This document shows, piece by piece, positions 43,719-52,698 of a stretch of 64,000 nt of DNA. Every line of letters begins with the position of its first letter. The first letter of the stretch is position 1. Origin of the DNA: Treponema denticola (GTDB taxonomy: Bacteria; Spirochaetota; Spirochaetia; Treponematales; Treponemataceae); the NCBI RefSeq assembly GCF_024400535.1, contig NZ_CP038800.1:2418001-2482000 (forward strand), written 5' to 3'. Below the pieces are notes generated by a model. The model worked only from the letters and a program-made list of their open reading frames with translations, was not told where the DNA came from and did no database searches. The translations under genes and the position numbers were made by a program.

Positions 43719-44429
43719 TCAAAAAGAATCGGTATTGTTTTCAATTCCCTCCAAACATATATTTACAGTGTCAATGGAAAAACCAAGTCTTTGCATCTTT
43801 CGCATCAACTTAGATTTATCCAAACCCTTTATTAATTGTTTTTTTAAAGCAGTTCGGCAAATATCTTCTTCCGAGACTTCGGAAAAAAACTCGTTAAGTA
43901 CACTCTCTGCAATCTTAAAACCTACACCCCTCGAAGCAAGCTCAGAAGCTAACCTTAAACGTCCTTCTTTTTTGGTGATAGTCCTTGTATGTATCCAAGC
44001 TGCAGCAAACCGTCTATCATCAAGAAATTTTTTATCAGCCAGATAATCCAGTGCAGGATCAATTTCCAAGCGGGAAAAGCCTTTTTTTTTAAGCTTCAGC
44101 TCCAGCTGGAAACGGGAGTGTTCGGCCCTATTTAAATAGGCCATGGCTGTACACTCAGCCGCATAAATTCTTACCGCATTAAGCAGAGCCGTAAGCATTA
44201 TATCGCTTATAAGGACTCCGCATTGTTCAACAAGGCTTTCATAAGTATTTTCTTCAAAATATCTCCGCCTTGTTACAAAAGACACTCCTTCAGAATTGAT
44301 GATTTTCACCAAATCTGAAGAAGTGCTGCATATATCCGCAATAGAAAAAGGATTAACGCTTGCTGAACTGGAATCTTCGTCTTGCACCGCGCTGACCGAA
44401 TTTCTTTCGTTCAACCATTCGTGAATCAC
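43719..44429 (-). CDS. recX: RecX-family regulatory protein
   Basis: Up to 236 residues. Three-helix RecX repeats are visible: LNRAEHSRFQLELKLKKKGFS, LDYLADKKFLDDRRFAAAWIHTRTI, and GRLRLASELASRGVGFKI, with LIKGLDKSKLMRKMQRLGFSIDTV near the end. RecX binds RecA and limits its activity. The start is uncertain: the longest form begins with GTG 44429 inside rpsI (77 bp overlap), GTG 44387 would give 35 bp overlap, and none has a strong ribosome site. It lies in the rplM-rpsI operon. No recA gene is present nearby. Confidence 0.85.
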   Translation of the reverse strand: MIHEWLNERNSVSAVQDEDSSSASVNPFSIADICSTSSDLVKIINSEGVSFVTRRRYFEENTYESLVEQCGVLISDIMLTALLNAVRIYAAECTAMAYLNRAEHSRFQLELKLKKKGFSRLEIDPALDYLADKKFLDDRRFAAAWIHTRTITKKEGRLRLASELASRGVGFKIAESVLNEFFSEVSEEDICRTALKKQLIKGLDKSKLMRKMQRLGFSIDTVNICLEGIENNTDSF

Positions 44430-44742
44430 GGGTAAGCAATCCGTTAGCCTTTAAAGATGCATGATTTGAAGCATCTACTTGAGCTAAAGCTCTTGCAATT
44501 CCGTGAGAGCACGCACCGGCTTGGCCTGTAAGACCTCCGCCTCGTACAGTGATTATAATATCATACTTAGATTCACCTGCAGTAACCATTAAGGGCTCTT
44601 TTGCTTTTTGGATTTGTTCCGAAGTGGCAAAATATTCGTTAATGTCCTTATCATTGACCGTTAACTTACCTTTTCCATCTCGAATGTATACTCGCGCCAC
44701 CGAAGTCTTTCGTCGGCCTGTTCCCATTCCAATATTCTTCAC
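44353..44742 (-). CDS. rpsI: 30S ribosomal protein S9
   Basis: 129 residues from GTG 44742, chosen because AAGGAG lies 8 bp upstream; a longer frame would overlap rplM. The sequence GMGTGRRKTSVARVYIRDG and the typical ending RKKFGQRGARRRFQFSKR are diagnostic. The C-terminal tail reaches the tRNA in the 30S P site. It follows rplM by 10 bp in the usual rplM-rpsI order. Confidence 0.97.
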   Translation of the reverse strand: MKNIGMGTGRRKTSVARVYIRDGKGKLTVNDKDINEYFATSEQIQKAKEPLMVTAGESKYDIIITVRGGGLTGQAGACSHGIARALAQVDASNHASLKANGLLTRDSRMVERKKFGQRGARRRFQFSKR

Positions 44743-44752
44743 TTTACTCTCC

Positions 44753-45181
44753 TTATACTTCAACCGCTATGGGGTTCTGTGCTTGGTGAGGATGTTCGGG
44801 GCCTGCATAGACCTTAACATTCGTTAAAAGCTTTCTTCCAAGGGGACCCTTAGGAAGCATACCTTTAATTGCAATCATCAAGGGTTCAACCGGTTTTTTA
44901 GCGATTAAGCCGTTAAAGTTGATAGACTTTAAACCGCCTACATAACCGGAGTGAGTATAGTACATCTTATCCTTAGCCTTATTTCCTGTTACGGCTACTT
45001 TTTCGGCATTAATAATAACGACATAATCACCGATTTCCTGATGAGGTGCAAACCCTACCTTGTGTTTTCCTCTCAGCATAGCTGCAGTCTTAGCAGCAAC
45101 GCGTCCAAGCGGCTTCCCGGCGGCATCAATAACATACCAAGAGCGCGGCGCTTCATGTTCTTTTAAAAAAATAGTTTTCAT
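44753..45181 (-). CDS. rplM: 50S ribosomal protein L13
   Basis: 142 residues, exact family length. [19 protein letters not shown] at residues 15-33, [24 protein letters not shown] and [30 protein letters not shown] in pieces are diagnostic. First gene of the operon behind the perfect promoter at 45232-45260. Confidence 0.98.
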   Translation of the reverse strand: MKTIFLKEHEAPRSWYVIDAAGKPLGRVAAKTAAMLRGKHKVGFAPHQEIGDYVVIINAEKVAVTGNKAKDKMYYTHSGYVGGLKSINFNGLIAKKPVEPLMIAIKGMLPKGPLGRKLLTNVKVYAGPEHPHQAQNPIAVEV

Positions 45182-45231
45182 TTAATGTATACCTTCTACA
45201 AACAATATATGCAGATAATGTGGGTTCTAAT

Positions 45232-45260
45232 ATTATAACTAAATACAGAATAAGTGTCAA
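45232..45260 (-). promoter_or_regulatory. Perfect-consensus sigma70 promoter of the rplM operon
   Basis: TTGACA (45255-45260), 17-bp spacer, TATAAT (45232-45237) on the minus strand, 50 bp before rplM. Both hexamers and the spacer match consensus fully. Confidence 0.93.
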
Positions 45261-45329
45261 TTACCTTTTATATTTTATAAAAAAACTATTTTTTACCGCT
45301 TATCTGCATCTGAACATATTTTATACCGT

Positions 45330-45563
45330 TTATTCTGCTTTGTTTTCGGCAGCCTTCATGGCAGCTTCTTCTTTTCTTGCATCCTGTTTATCTTTGATAT
45401 CGGCAATTCCGATAAATACGGAAATAAGGCCGACAAAGGCTGCAAAAATAGGTAAACCGCCTCGTATAAATAATAAAATATCTTGTCCCCAAGCCAATCC
45501 CATGGGGAGGGCTGCAACAACCGTAAAAGCAATTAGAACAATACCAATAATAAGTGCTAGCAT
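45330..45563 (-). CDS. Small two-helix membrane protein of unknown function
   Basis: 77 residues. Two hydrophobic segments (about 2-22 and 34-54) and a charged C-terminal tail (DIKDKQDARKEEAAMKAAENKAE). No family recognised. It lies upstream of the rplM promoter and in the same direction. GGAGG precedes the ATG at a good distance. A small membrane adapter or stress protein is possible but not shown. Confidence 0.65.
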   Translation of the reverse strand: MLALIIGIVLIAFTVVAALPMGLAWGQDILLFIRGGLPIFAAFVGLISVFIGIADIKDKQDARKEEAAMKAAENKAE

Positions 45564-45649
45564 TTAAAGCCTCCTAGTTATCCGCATATTATTACATATT
45601 TAAACACTTTCGTCAACTAGCGATAAAAAATCAAAAATACATTAAAAAA

Positions 45650-45813
45650 CTTGAAGATATGACAAAAATGATAAATGGCGGTATAAACGAAATGGCATCA
45701 GGGGCAACCCAAATAAGCAAGGCTGTAGAGTAGAGGAAGTAAACGATATAACTTAAAAGAACAAGCAAAACATTGAAATCCTAGCAGGAGAAGTCAATAA
45801 ATTTAAAATATAA
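45650..45813 (+). pseudogene. C-terminal remnant of a methyl-accepting chemotaxis protein
   Basis: Reads MINGGINEMASGATQISKAVE, then, after removing a duplicated TAGAG (45730-45734 region), EVNDIT, a TAA (was probably CAA), KNKQNIEILAGEVNKFKI and TAA. The intact chemoreceptor downstream ends with [19 protein letters not shown] and [14 protein letters not shown], the same pattern. Only the last ~50 codons remain, so another receptor gene once stood here. The frame cannot give a protein. Confidence 0.75.
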
Positions 45814-45911
45814 ATCTTTAAAAATTTAAATATACAATCTTGCATTATTTACAATACTGATGTAGACTATTTATAGGACACCATGCAGTGATTGAGCTTA
45901 GGAGGAAAAAT

Positions 45912-48071
45912 ATGGAAAATAGAAAATTACCGATTGTGAGAAGTGAAAAAAAAGAAGTTATACCTGTAACTATATCTAAAAAAAAGATATTTTCTATACG
46001 CAAAAAATTACTTATTTTTTTTGCATCTATAGTTTTTATTGCCGTAGCTGCTCAGGGAATTATTGGGGCTATTATCTCGAGAAAAGCAATTCTTGAAAAA
46101 GTTGAAGTACATTTAACAGATAAGGCCAAAGATACGGCAGCTCTTATTGATGCTATGGTTTATGCTTTCTTAAATTTTGTTTCAAGTGCATCAAGAGCCT
46201 CAGAGCTGAGAGATATAGATGCTCCATATTCCGACAAGATAGCCTATTTAAAAAAAGAAGCCGCCTTTAATCCCAGAATATCGGAGTTCTCAATAACGGA
46301 TATAAACGGGAAATGTCACGCACTTGACGGACAGATATTCGATGTAAATGATAGAGAATGGTTTAAAAGAGCTTTAGCAGGAGAACAATTTGTAAGCGAG
46401 CCGTATAATTCAAAGACCGATGGAACACTGGTGAATACCATCTCAGTTCCCGTATATGACTATGAAAATAAAATCATCGGTGTGCTCGCAGCGGATACAC
46501 CCGGAACAAAGCTTTCAGAAGACATATATAATATCACAGTAGGAAGAACCGGCTACTGTTTTATCTTAGGAAAAACAGGAAATGCCCTAGCACACCGCAA
46601 CAGAGAGCTGGTTCTAAATCAAGACAATTTTCAAGAAAAAGCCAAAACAAATCCTGCATTAATATCAATTGCAAATTTTGCAAAACAAGCTATGCAGTCA
46701 AACGGCTCTTCCATAGGTTATTATACATTCGGCGGAGAAGAAAATATCGGATCCTATGCTCTTATGGAATCTACAGGCTGGATGGTAGTAGTAAGAGCCC
46801 CTGTCGATGAGTTTATGGATACCGTCAAAAGTTTACAGGTCTTAATGGTAATAGCAGGAGTAAGTCTATTGGGTACTGCCTTGATATCTACATATATCAC
46901 AACACGCAAGATAGTTTTGCCTTTACAAAAAGTTGTATTAGCTTTAAAGGATATTGCCCAAGGTGAAGGAGATTTAACGGTAAGGCTGCCTCTCACCAGT
47001 AATGACGAAGTTACTCTCCTTTCAGAATATTTTAATCAGACAATCCAAAAAATAGGAACATCAATTAAGTCGGTAGAAACTAATACAAACACTATGAGGT
47101 TTATAGGAGATGAACTTGCAAGCAATATGACAGAAACGGCAAGTGCTGTAGACGAAATAAATTCTAATATTGACGGCATAAAGCAGCAAACTTTAACTCA
47201 AGCAGCAAGCGTAACCGAGACTGCCGCTACAGTTGAAGAAATAATACGAACCATAAAACAGCTTAACAATAGTATTGAAACGCAAGCTGCAAGCGTTGTA
47301 CAGTCCTCGTCGTCTATTGAAGAAATGGTTGCAAATATTACATCGATTACACAAACTCTTGGTAAGAGCAATAATATTATAAAGGAGCTGGCCGATGCTA
47401 CAGCAGAGGGAAAAGGCAATGTTTCCACGGCAAATGAAGTAACCCAAAAAATAGCTGAAGAATCCGGAAGTTTGATGGAAGCTTCCAATGTTATACAGCA
47501 TATTGCAAGCCAGACAAACCTCTTGGCGATGAATGCGGCAATTGAGGCAGCTCATGCAGGGGAAGCCGGAAAAGGTTTTGCAGTAGTAGCTGACGAAATA
47601 AGGAAACTTGCAGAAGAGTCAAGCGCCCAAGGAAAAACCATTACCTCTACCCTTAAAAATCTTTCGGGAGAGATAGAGCTCTTAGCTGAATCGGCTAGAA
47701 CAGTTGAAGGAAAATTTAACTCAATATTCACCCTTGCAGAAAATGTAAAAGAGATGAGTAACAATATTATGGAGGCAATGAGTGAACAGGAAAACGGCAG
47801 CAAAGAAGTCTTAGCTGCAATCAGGAGCATCAATACCGTAACACAGGAGGTCAAGCAAGGTTCATCGGAGATGCTAAAAGGAGGAGAAGGTATAGCTCAA
47901 GAAATGAGTAAACTTGATGAATTAACGCGTACAATTACCAACCGCATGAACGAAATGGCCTCGGGAGCCTTACAAATAAATAATGCAGTTCAAGAAGTTC
48001 AGGAAATAGCTCAAAAAAATAAATCAAGTATTGCAGGACTTGCAGGAGAAGTGATGAAATTTAAGGTTTAG
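45912..48071 (+). CDS. Methyl-accepting chemotaxis protein with dCache-type sensor
   Basis: 719 residues from ATG 45912 (GGAGG 6 bp upstream). TM1 at about 33-55 ([22 protein letters not shown]), periplasmic dCache_1-like sensor ([44 protein letters not shown]), TM2 near 313-335, HAMP domain ([25 protein letters not shown]) and a signalling domain whose hairpin tip is [40 protein letters not shown] in pieces. There is no CheB/R-docking pentapeptide at the C-terminus. It should relay a small-molecule signal to CheA. Ligand unknown. The sensor fold suggests amino acids or related compounds. Confidence 0.95.
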   Translation: MENRKLPIVRSEKKEVIPVTISKKKIFSIRKKLLIFFASIVFIAVAAQGIIGAIISRKAILEKVEVHLTDKAKDTAALIDAMVYAFLNFVSSASRASELRDIDAPYSDKIAYLKKEAAFNPRISEFSITDINGKCHALDGQIFDVNDREWFKRALAGEQFVSEPYNSKTDGTLVNTISVPVYDYENKIIGVLAADTPGTKLSEDIYNITVGRTGYCFILGKTGNALAHRNRELVLNQDNFQEKAKTNPALISIANFAKQAMQSNGSSIGYYTFGGEENIGSYALMESTGWMVVVRAPVDEFMDTVKSLQVLMVIAGVSLLGTALISTYITTRKIVLPLQKVVLALKDIAQGEGDLTVRLPLTSNDEVTLLSEYFNQTIQKIGTSIKSVETNTNTMRFIGDELASNMTETASAVDEINSNIDGIKQQTLTQAASVTETAATVEEIIRTIKQLNNSIETQAASVVQSSSSIEEMVANITSITQTLGKSNNIIKELADATAEGKGNVSTANEVTQKIAEESGSLMEASNVIQHIASQTNLLAMNAAIEAAHAGEAGKGFAVVADEIRKLAEESSAQGKTITSTLKNLSGEIELLAESARTVEGKFNSIFTLAENVKEMSNNIMEAMSEQENGSKEVLAAIRSINTVTQEVKQGSSEMLKGGEGIAQEMSKLDELTRTITNRMNEMASGALQINNAVQEVQEIAQKNKSSIAGLAGEVMKFKV

Positions 48072-48112
48072 CATAAAATTAAAAATCATCAAGTAAGAAA
48101 GTTATAAGTTTA

Positions 48113-48147
48113 ACCCATCCTTAAAAAATTAAGGATGGGTATTTTTT
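48113..48147. terminator. Bidirectional Rho-independent terminator
   Basis: Arms 48113-48124 and 48129-48140 form a 12-bp perfect stem with an AAAA loop and a T run (48142-48147) on the plus strand. It separates the convergent mcp and yhhQ-type genes. Confidence 0.9.
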
Positions 48148-48151
48148 TAAT

Positions 48152-48865
48152 CTATTTTCCCGGAAGAGGATTATAGCTTACATTGTAGTCATAAACATCT
48201 ATCTGTTCATGTTTTTTTACAAAGGCAACTATCTTGTAAGTGAAAGGCGTAAATATAACTTCGATAAAAGTTTTAAAAAGATAGTTTGAAAAAGCCATTA
48301 TAATAAGGATGTCTATGCTGTAAAGACCTAAAAAAGAAATAGCAACAAAAACGGCACTGTCCAAAAATTCTCCAACCAGTGTCGAACTTATTGTTCTAAG
48401 CCATAAGTACTTGCCCTTTGTTATTACTTTTAACTTAGATAAAACCACCGAGTTGGAATACTCTCCAATAAAATAACCGCAAAGGCTGCCGGCGCAAATG
48501 CGGGGCATCTGTAAAAGAATATTATCAAAGTCTTTTTGAAATATCCACTCAGCTTCGGCAGGAAGAACACTTATAAGCCAGATATTGAGGCTCATAATAA
48601 GAAGCATAAAAAAGCCGGTCCAAATAACCTTTCTTGAAGCCTTATAACCATAGACTTCAGCTAAAACATCTCCAAAAATATAAGAAAAAGGAAAAAGAAG
48701 AGTACCTCCGTCAAAAACGAAGGGCCCAAGCTGTACCATCTTTGCCGCAAGGATATTCGACAAAACCAAAATGCCTACAAAGAGTCCGGAAATTACCGGC
48801 AAGAAATTCGTTTTCTTAATGGAGTCCGTTTCAAGGGCTCCTTGATTTAATTGTGAATTTTCCAT
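48152..48865 (-). CDS. Queuosine precursor transporter (YhhQ/Vut_1 family)
   Basis: 237 residues with about six membrane segments. The family blocks FDGGTLLFPFSYIFGDVLAEVYGYKASRKVIW (in pieces), ICAGSLCGYFIGEYSNSVVLSKLKV, WLRTISSTLVGEFLDSAVFVAISF and ALFLKTFIEVIFTPFTYK-type ending are present. YhhQ proteins import preQ0/preQ1 for queuosine in tRNA. The start has no clear Shine-Dalgarno. The ending lies 5 bp beyond the shared terminator T run. Confidence 0.93.
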   Translation of the reverse strand: MENSQLNQGALETDSIKKTNFLPVISGLFVGILVLSNILAAKMVQLGPFVFDGGTLLFPFSYIFGDVLAEVYGYKASRKVIWTGFFMLLIMSLNIWLISVLPAEAEWIFQKDFDNILLQMPRICAGSLCGYFIGEYSNSVVLSKLKVITKGKYLWLRTISSTLVGEFLDSAVFVAISFLGLYSIDILIIMAFSNYLFKTFIEVIFTPFTYKIVAFVKKHEQIDVYDYNVSYNPLPGK

Positions 48866-48922
48866 GACCGCGATACTAACACAAAGAGGAAAAAAAGGGA
48901 ATAAGGTTTCAGCTAATTTATT

Positions 48923-49609
48923 TTAAGAAGCCAAAGGCGGCATTTCAGGATCAGTATCAGGTTCAAATTCCGGATTGTTAGAATATTTTTCAAGCATGAG
49001 AATTTTAGAAATTGCAGCAGGTAAGGCCTCTCGAAGCGGAAGGGTATGAGACGCCCATTCAGTCATAAAACACAATATTCGTGAAGAAAAATCACTCATA
49101 ACCGGAGGAAGTGTACCAAAAACATTGAGCAAATCTTCTTGTGAGTATTGTTTAATGGTTGAAGCAGAAAGATTTTTATCCATAGAAACTAAATATTTAC
49201 ATGGACGCCAGCGCACGGATCTGTCTTTGCCGTGATCTCCGGAATAACCGAAAAGGCGGCATATTAAACAACGGCCGTCATATACGGTACAATGATAAGG
49301 ATTATCTATATCGAATAGGAGGCATCCGTTTTTTTTATCTAAAACATTTTCATTAAAACAGCCTTCCAGTATTTGCAAAGCCCGTTCCCTTTGATGAAAG
49401 AGAAGCCAAGATGCAAGATAAAGAGCCTCAACCTCATAAACATCCGGTTCAAAATGGACACAGCAGGCTCCGCACCCGTCTATACACTTAATAGGACATT
49501 TTGACATCCACTCACTCTCGGCTTCTTCAATTTCTTTATAGACCTTATCCAAAAGTAAAATCATTTCGGCTGTTTTTGTACCTTTAAAACTTTCAGTTTC
49601 TTTTTCCAT
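48923..49609 (-). CDS. YkgJ-type Cys-rich metal or Fe-S cluster protein
   Basis: 228 residues. Ten or more Cys are concentrated in residues 39-135. The first group CPIKCIDGCGACCVHF matches the CxxCxxCC core of YkgJ/CxxCxxCC proteins. Later come CLLFDIDNPYHCTVYDGRCLICRLFGYSGD and RPCKYL, which supply other ligands. The family binds a Zn or Fe-S cluster; the function is unknown. It lies 6 bp from the DUF4954-like gene upstream and is probably cotranscribed. Confidence 0.82.
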   Translation of the reverse strand: MEKETESFKGTKTAEMILLLDKVYKEIEEAESEWMSKCPIKCIDGCGACCVHFEPDVYEVEALYLASWLLFHQRERALQILEGCFNENVLDKKNGCLLFDIDNPYHCTVYDGRCLICRLFGYSGDHGKDRSVRWRPCKYLVSMDKNLSASTIKQYSQEDLLNVFGTLPPVMSDFSSRILCFMTEWASHTLPLREALPAAISKILMLEKYSNNPEFEPDTDPEMPPLAS

Positions 49610-49615
49610 TTTTAT

Positions 49616-51787
49616 TTAATCCCTGCACCTTTCAAAAAGGTTAAGATAATATTCCGTATCTTTTTTTGATTCAATAATCAGGGCGTTATCTTCTACACTT
49701 CCTAAAACCGCATTTCTTTCTTCAGAATTCAGGTAAGTAATATCCCTAAAACGATTATTATAATCCTTATTTTTTGTATAGAATATTTGTTCTTCAATAT
49801 ATTTTCTTATTGTTGCAGCTTTTTCCAAGAGTCTATCCCAAAGGGCCGTATCTATCTTTTTAACCTTCATAAGCCCGCAAAGAACAGTATAAGCATTTTC
49901 AGCCTTATCACGGCAATAAGAATCATAGGCATCATCATAAGATTTATGAATATCTTGCCAAGTATTAAGTTTTCCTGACTTTATGTCTTCCTTAATTGAA
50001 TTGAGTTTTTTTTCGGGGATCAATTGACCGCCCATATTTACCCAGTTAAAATCAAAATCCTTTGAAAGTTTAAACTCTTCAATACTCATTCCAATCTTAT
50101 CTACGCCCTTATCAAAATACTCGGCTAAGGTTGTAACCCCATACCATATCAGCATATCTTGATAAGCCTCATAAGATTCTACAGACTTGATTATTTTTAC
50201 CCGGCGTTTAGACCTTTCGATATTTTCACCCTTTACAAAAAGGTTCTTTACCTCATCTTTTTTATCTTTGAGAATTTCATCTATGTTTAAAGGTTTGTTC
50301 CCGGCCTCAATCCACGCTGTACATATCCATTTTTCAAGGAGAATACGGGCATTTAAAATTTCGGCAGCTGTATCGGGAGCAAGATAGTTGGTCTCAATGT
50401 GCTGGGTTTTTGTTATTCTTCTATCCCGTTTTAAAAATTTTTTATTGTTGCGTTCAAGAGCGTACATATTGTACATCCAATAATAGGCAGGCATAATTTC
50501 AAGCCTATCCTCATGAGCATCATTTAAAACCAAGCTAAAAGGAAAAGGAATATCAAGCTCTGCCGGATAGTTTGCCTTTGCCAAAATAACAAATGAAGCA
50601 AAACGGCAATTATGTTTTAGGGTTGAAGAAAGCCCCGGCCAAAAGCCCCGGCCGGCGATAATCTCTCCATCGTTCCCTCTTGTGTTGTGATTGGAACCTA
50701 CAGTAGCCCCTGCAGCCATATTGGACTGCCCTTGAATCATCGCTGCAACCAAAAAAGAATTATTGTGATGCTGCTCATGGTACGGGAAGATAAGAGCATT
50801 GAGAACTTCACAGCAGGAAATGGTAGAGTTATCTCCAACGATCGAATGAATGAGGCGTGTACCGTATTTTAATTCGCAGTTATTGCCTATAACAAAACGG
50901 ACAGCCTTTACTCCATAAAACACTCTGGAACCCAAGCCTATTATACCGTTTACAAGCTCTACTCCCTCCCCTATCTGCGAGGGCTCCTCAGCCGTTGATT
51001 TTACGGTTAAGTTTTTAAGTTTATTTGCACCTTTCACATATACCGAAGGACCGAAATTAACATCTTTTATAATACGGCAGCTCTTTATTGCGGAATCGGA
51101 ACCGACCTCACCGTAATAACCTCTTTTTGAGTCTTTAGAATTTTGAGTTATTTCTTCAAACTTTTTTATAAGAGCGGCGTCATCCCTATACCTTGCCCAT
51201 AAGAAGGCATCAGCCGTAATCATATCATAAAAGGGGTAAACTTCCCTTCCGCCGGCCTCATTGAGCGTATCTATCGTTACCCTAACCTTTTCATCTTCTC
51301 CGTCTTTTACTAAGCCTTCTCCGAATTTTGAATGGTTGGTAGTACACATCTCATCAATACGGCTTAAAATAACCCTATCCCCTATTATATAATGTGAAAG
51401 ATAGGCACAATAATGGATTGCACAGTTTTCGCCTATATCGCAGGAAATAATTTTACTGTTTGTAATTCCTGCAGGAACCGTAAAATCATGGTATTTTAAG
51501 TAAAAATTTTGAGTTGAAGCAATGCGGACCAATCCGGCGAACATACTCTTTGTTATCAAATCCGTATCAAAAGGATCTTCAACCAAGACCATCGACCAAT
51601 CGGTACTGGAATTTCCGTTTTTTATCAGACGCTCAATTTCATCCGAATCCAATTGACGGTACTTATGACTTTTATGATTAGTTTGATTAAATCTTATATA
51701 ATACTCGTCCTTACCCTCAGGTAAATATTTACCATCAATAAAATCATAACCGAAATCTTCGGATTTTATTATCTGCATTTTAGCCAT
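49616..51787 (-). CDS. Large left-handed beta-helix protein (DUF4954 type)
   Basis: 723 residues. ATG 51787 is preferred: GGAGA lies 5 bp upstream, while the TTG start 12 bp earlier would be inside that site. Residues about 85-370 have hexapeptide-like turns: GENCAIHYCAYLSHYIIGDRVILS, IGEGVELVNGIIGLGSRVFYGVKAVRFVIGNNCELKYGTRLIHSIVGDNSTISCCEV in pieces. NMAAGATVGSNHNTRGNDGE resembles the acetyl- or nucleotidyltransferase beta-helix region. The C-terminus is helical. I associate this with DUF4954 (Bacteroidetes, treponemes), function unknown; perhaps a sugar-modifying enzyme. Pfam number from memory. Confidence 0.78.
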   Translation of the reverse strand: MAKMQIIKSEDFGYDFIDGKYLPEGKDEYYIRFNQTNHKSHKYRQLDSDEIERLIKNGNSSTDWSMVLVEDPFDTDLITKSMFAGLVRIASTQNFYLKYHDFTVPAGITNSKIISCDIGENCAIHYCAYLSHYIIGDRVILSRIDEMCTTNHSKFGEGLVKDGEDEKVRVTIDTLNEAGGREVYPFYDMITADAFLWARYRDDAALIKKFEEITQNSKDSKRGYYGEVGSDSAIKSCRIIKDVNFGPSVYVKGANKLKNLTVKSTAEEPSQIGEGVELVNGIIGLGSRVFYGVKAVRFVIGNNCELKYGTRLIHSIVGDNSTISCCEVLNALIFPYHEQHHNNSFLVAAMIQGQSNMAAGATVGSNHNTRGNDGEIIAGRGFWPGLSSTLKHNCRFASFVILAKANYPAELDIPFPFSLVLNDAHEDRLEIMPAYYWMYNMYALERNNKKFLKRDRRITKTQHIETNYLAPDTAAEILNARILLEKWICTAWIEAGNKPLNIDEILKDKKDEVKNLFVKGENIERSKRRVKIIKSVESYEAYQDMLIWYGVTTLAEYFDKGVDKIGMSIEEFKLSKDFDFNWVNMGGQLIPEKKLNSIKEDIKSGKLNTWQDIHKSYDDAYDSYCRDKAENAYTVLCGLMKVKKIDTALWDRLLEKAATIRKYIEEQIFYTKNKDYNNRFRDITYLNSEERNAVLGSVEDNALIIESKKDTEYYLNLFERCRD

Positions 51788-51857
51788 AGGATTCTCCAAT
51801 GTAAAAACACAAAGATAAGCTAATGTTACAAAATAACTATAAGGATATCATAAGTAA

Positions 51858-51919
51858 AGCCGGTAAGCAGCTCTCACCGGCTCATAAAAATAGGCTTTAA
51901 AGCCCGGCTTTAAAGCCGG
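51858..51919 (-). terminator. Cluster of three palindromes after the AIM24-family gene
   Basis: 51904-51919 is a 16-bp perfect palindrome starting directly after the stop codon. 51893-51904 is a related 12-bp palindrome followed on the minus strand by TATTTTT. 51858-51864 and 51876-51882 form a 7-bp hairpin. Probably a terminator region. Confidence 0.6.
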
Positions 51920-52594
51920 TTATTTTCCATGTGGTAAAAACGGAATCAAAGATTGTGCAACCGCATGAATAGGCATTGTCTGTACAATTATTTTTCCGGG
52001 ACCGGTAACTTTCGTGTTAAATAAACCCTCCCCGCCGAAAATCATATTTTTTATACCCTTTATCATCTCTACTTCCATCTTACAGGTTTCTTCCATTGCT
52101 GCAAGATATCCCGTATCCAAAAGCATTGTTTCGCCGGCACCCAAAGTATATTCTACTGCAGAACCGTCAATCTCAAGAAAGACCGTTCCGTTGCCTGAAA
52201 GCTTTTGCATTATAAAACCTTCACCGCCGAAAAAGCCTGCACCCAATTTTTTCTGAAAGTGAACCGAAAGCTCAACTCCTTCAGTTGAAGCTAAAAAAGC
52301 TGTTTTTTGCGCAATCAGGGAAGAGCCCGATGTGATTTCAAATGCTTTTATAGCACCGGGGAACCTTGAGGCAAAAGAGATTTCTCCGTCGGTAGTTGCC
52401 GTGTATTTATTTAAAAATAAACTTTCTCCCGAAAACATCCTTCCGAGGGCTTTACCTACTCCGCCAGCAGATGTTTCCATAGAAATCCCTGAACTCATCC
52501 AAGCCATTCCGCCGGATTGAGTTATCATCTTTTCTCCTGCTCTAAGTTTACAGACAACGGCAGGAAAAGCGTCTCCAATAATTTTGTATTCCAT
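51920..52594 (-). CDS. AIM24/TIGR00266 family protein
   Basis: 224 residues, all-beta, with a triple pseudo-repeat of AIM24 proteins. Landmarks: GEKMITQSGGMAWMSSGISMET near the start, AFLASTEGVELSVHFQKKLGAGFFGGEGFIMQKLSGNGTVFLEIDG (in pieces), GETMLLDTGYLAAME and IFGGEGLFNTKVTGPGKIIVQTMP. TIGR00266 proteins are widespread; AIM24 is mitochondrial in yeast. The bacterial role is unknown. AAGGAG lies just before the ATG. It stands alone before the filament cluster. Confidence 0.9.
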   Translation of the reverse strand: MEYKIIGDAFPAVVCKLRAGEKMITQSGGMAWMSSGISMETSAGGVGKALGRMFSGESLFLNKYTATTDGEISFASRFPGAIKAFEITSGSSLIAQKTAFLASTEGVELSVHFQKKLGAGFFGGEGFIMQKLSGNGTVFLEIDGSAVEYTLGAGETMLLDTGYLAAMEETCKMEVEMIKGIKNMIFGGEGLFNTKVTGPGKIIVQTMPIHAVAQSLIPFLPHGK

Positions 52595-52668
52595 AAAATA
52601 CTCCTTAAAAAAGATTAAGATAAGAATACCTGCAAAAACTTACATTTTTGCAGGCTATCATAAACATC

Positions 52669-52692
52669 TAAAACGGCTCCAAACGGAGCCGT
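52669..52692 (-). terminator. Terminator after the PPDK-like gene
   Basis: On the minus strand 52685-52692 pairs with 52673-52680 (8 bp, GTTT loop) followed by TTTTAG. A second 8-bp hairpin lies at 52631-52652. Confidence 0.65.
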
Positions 52693-52698
52693 ATAAAA

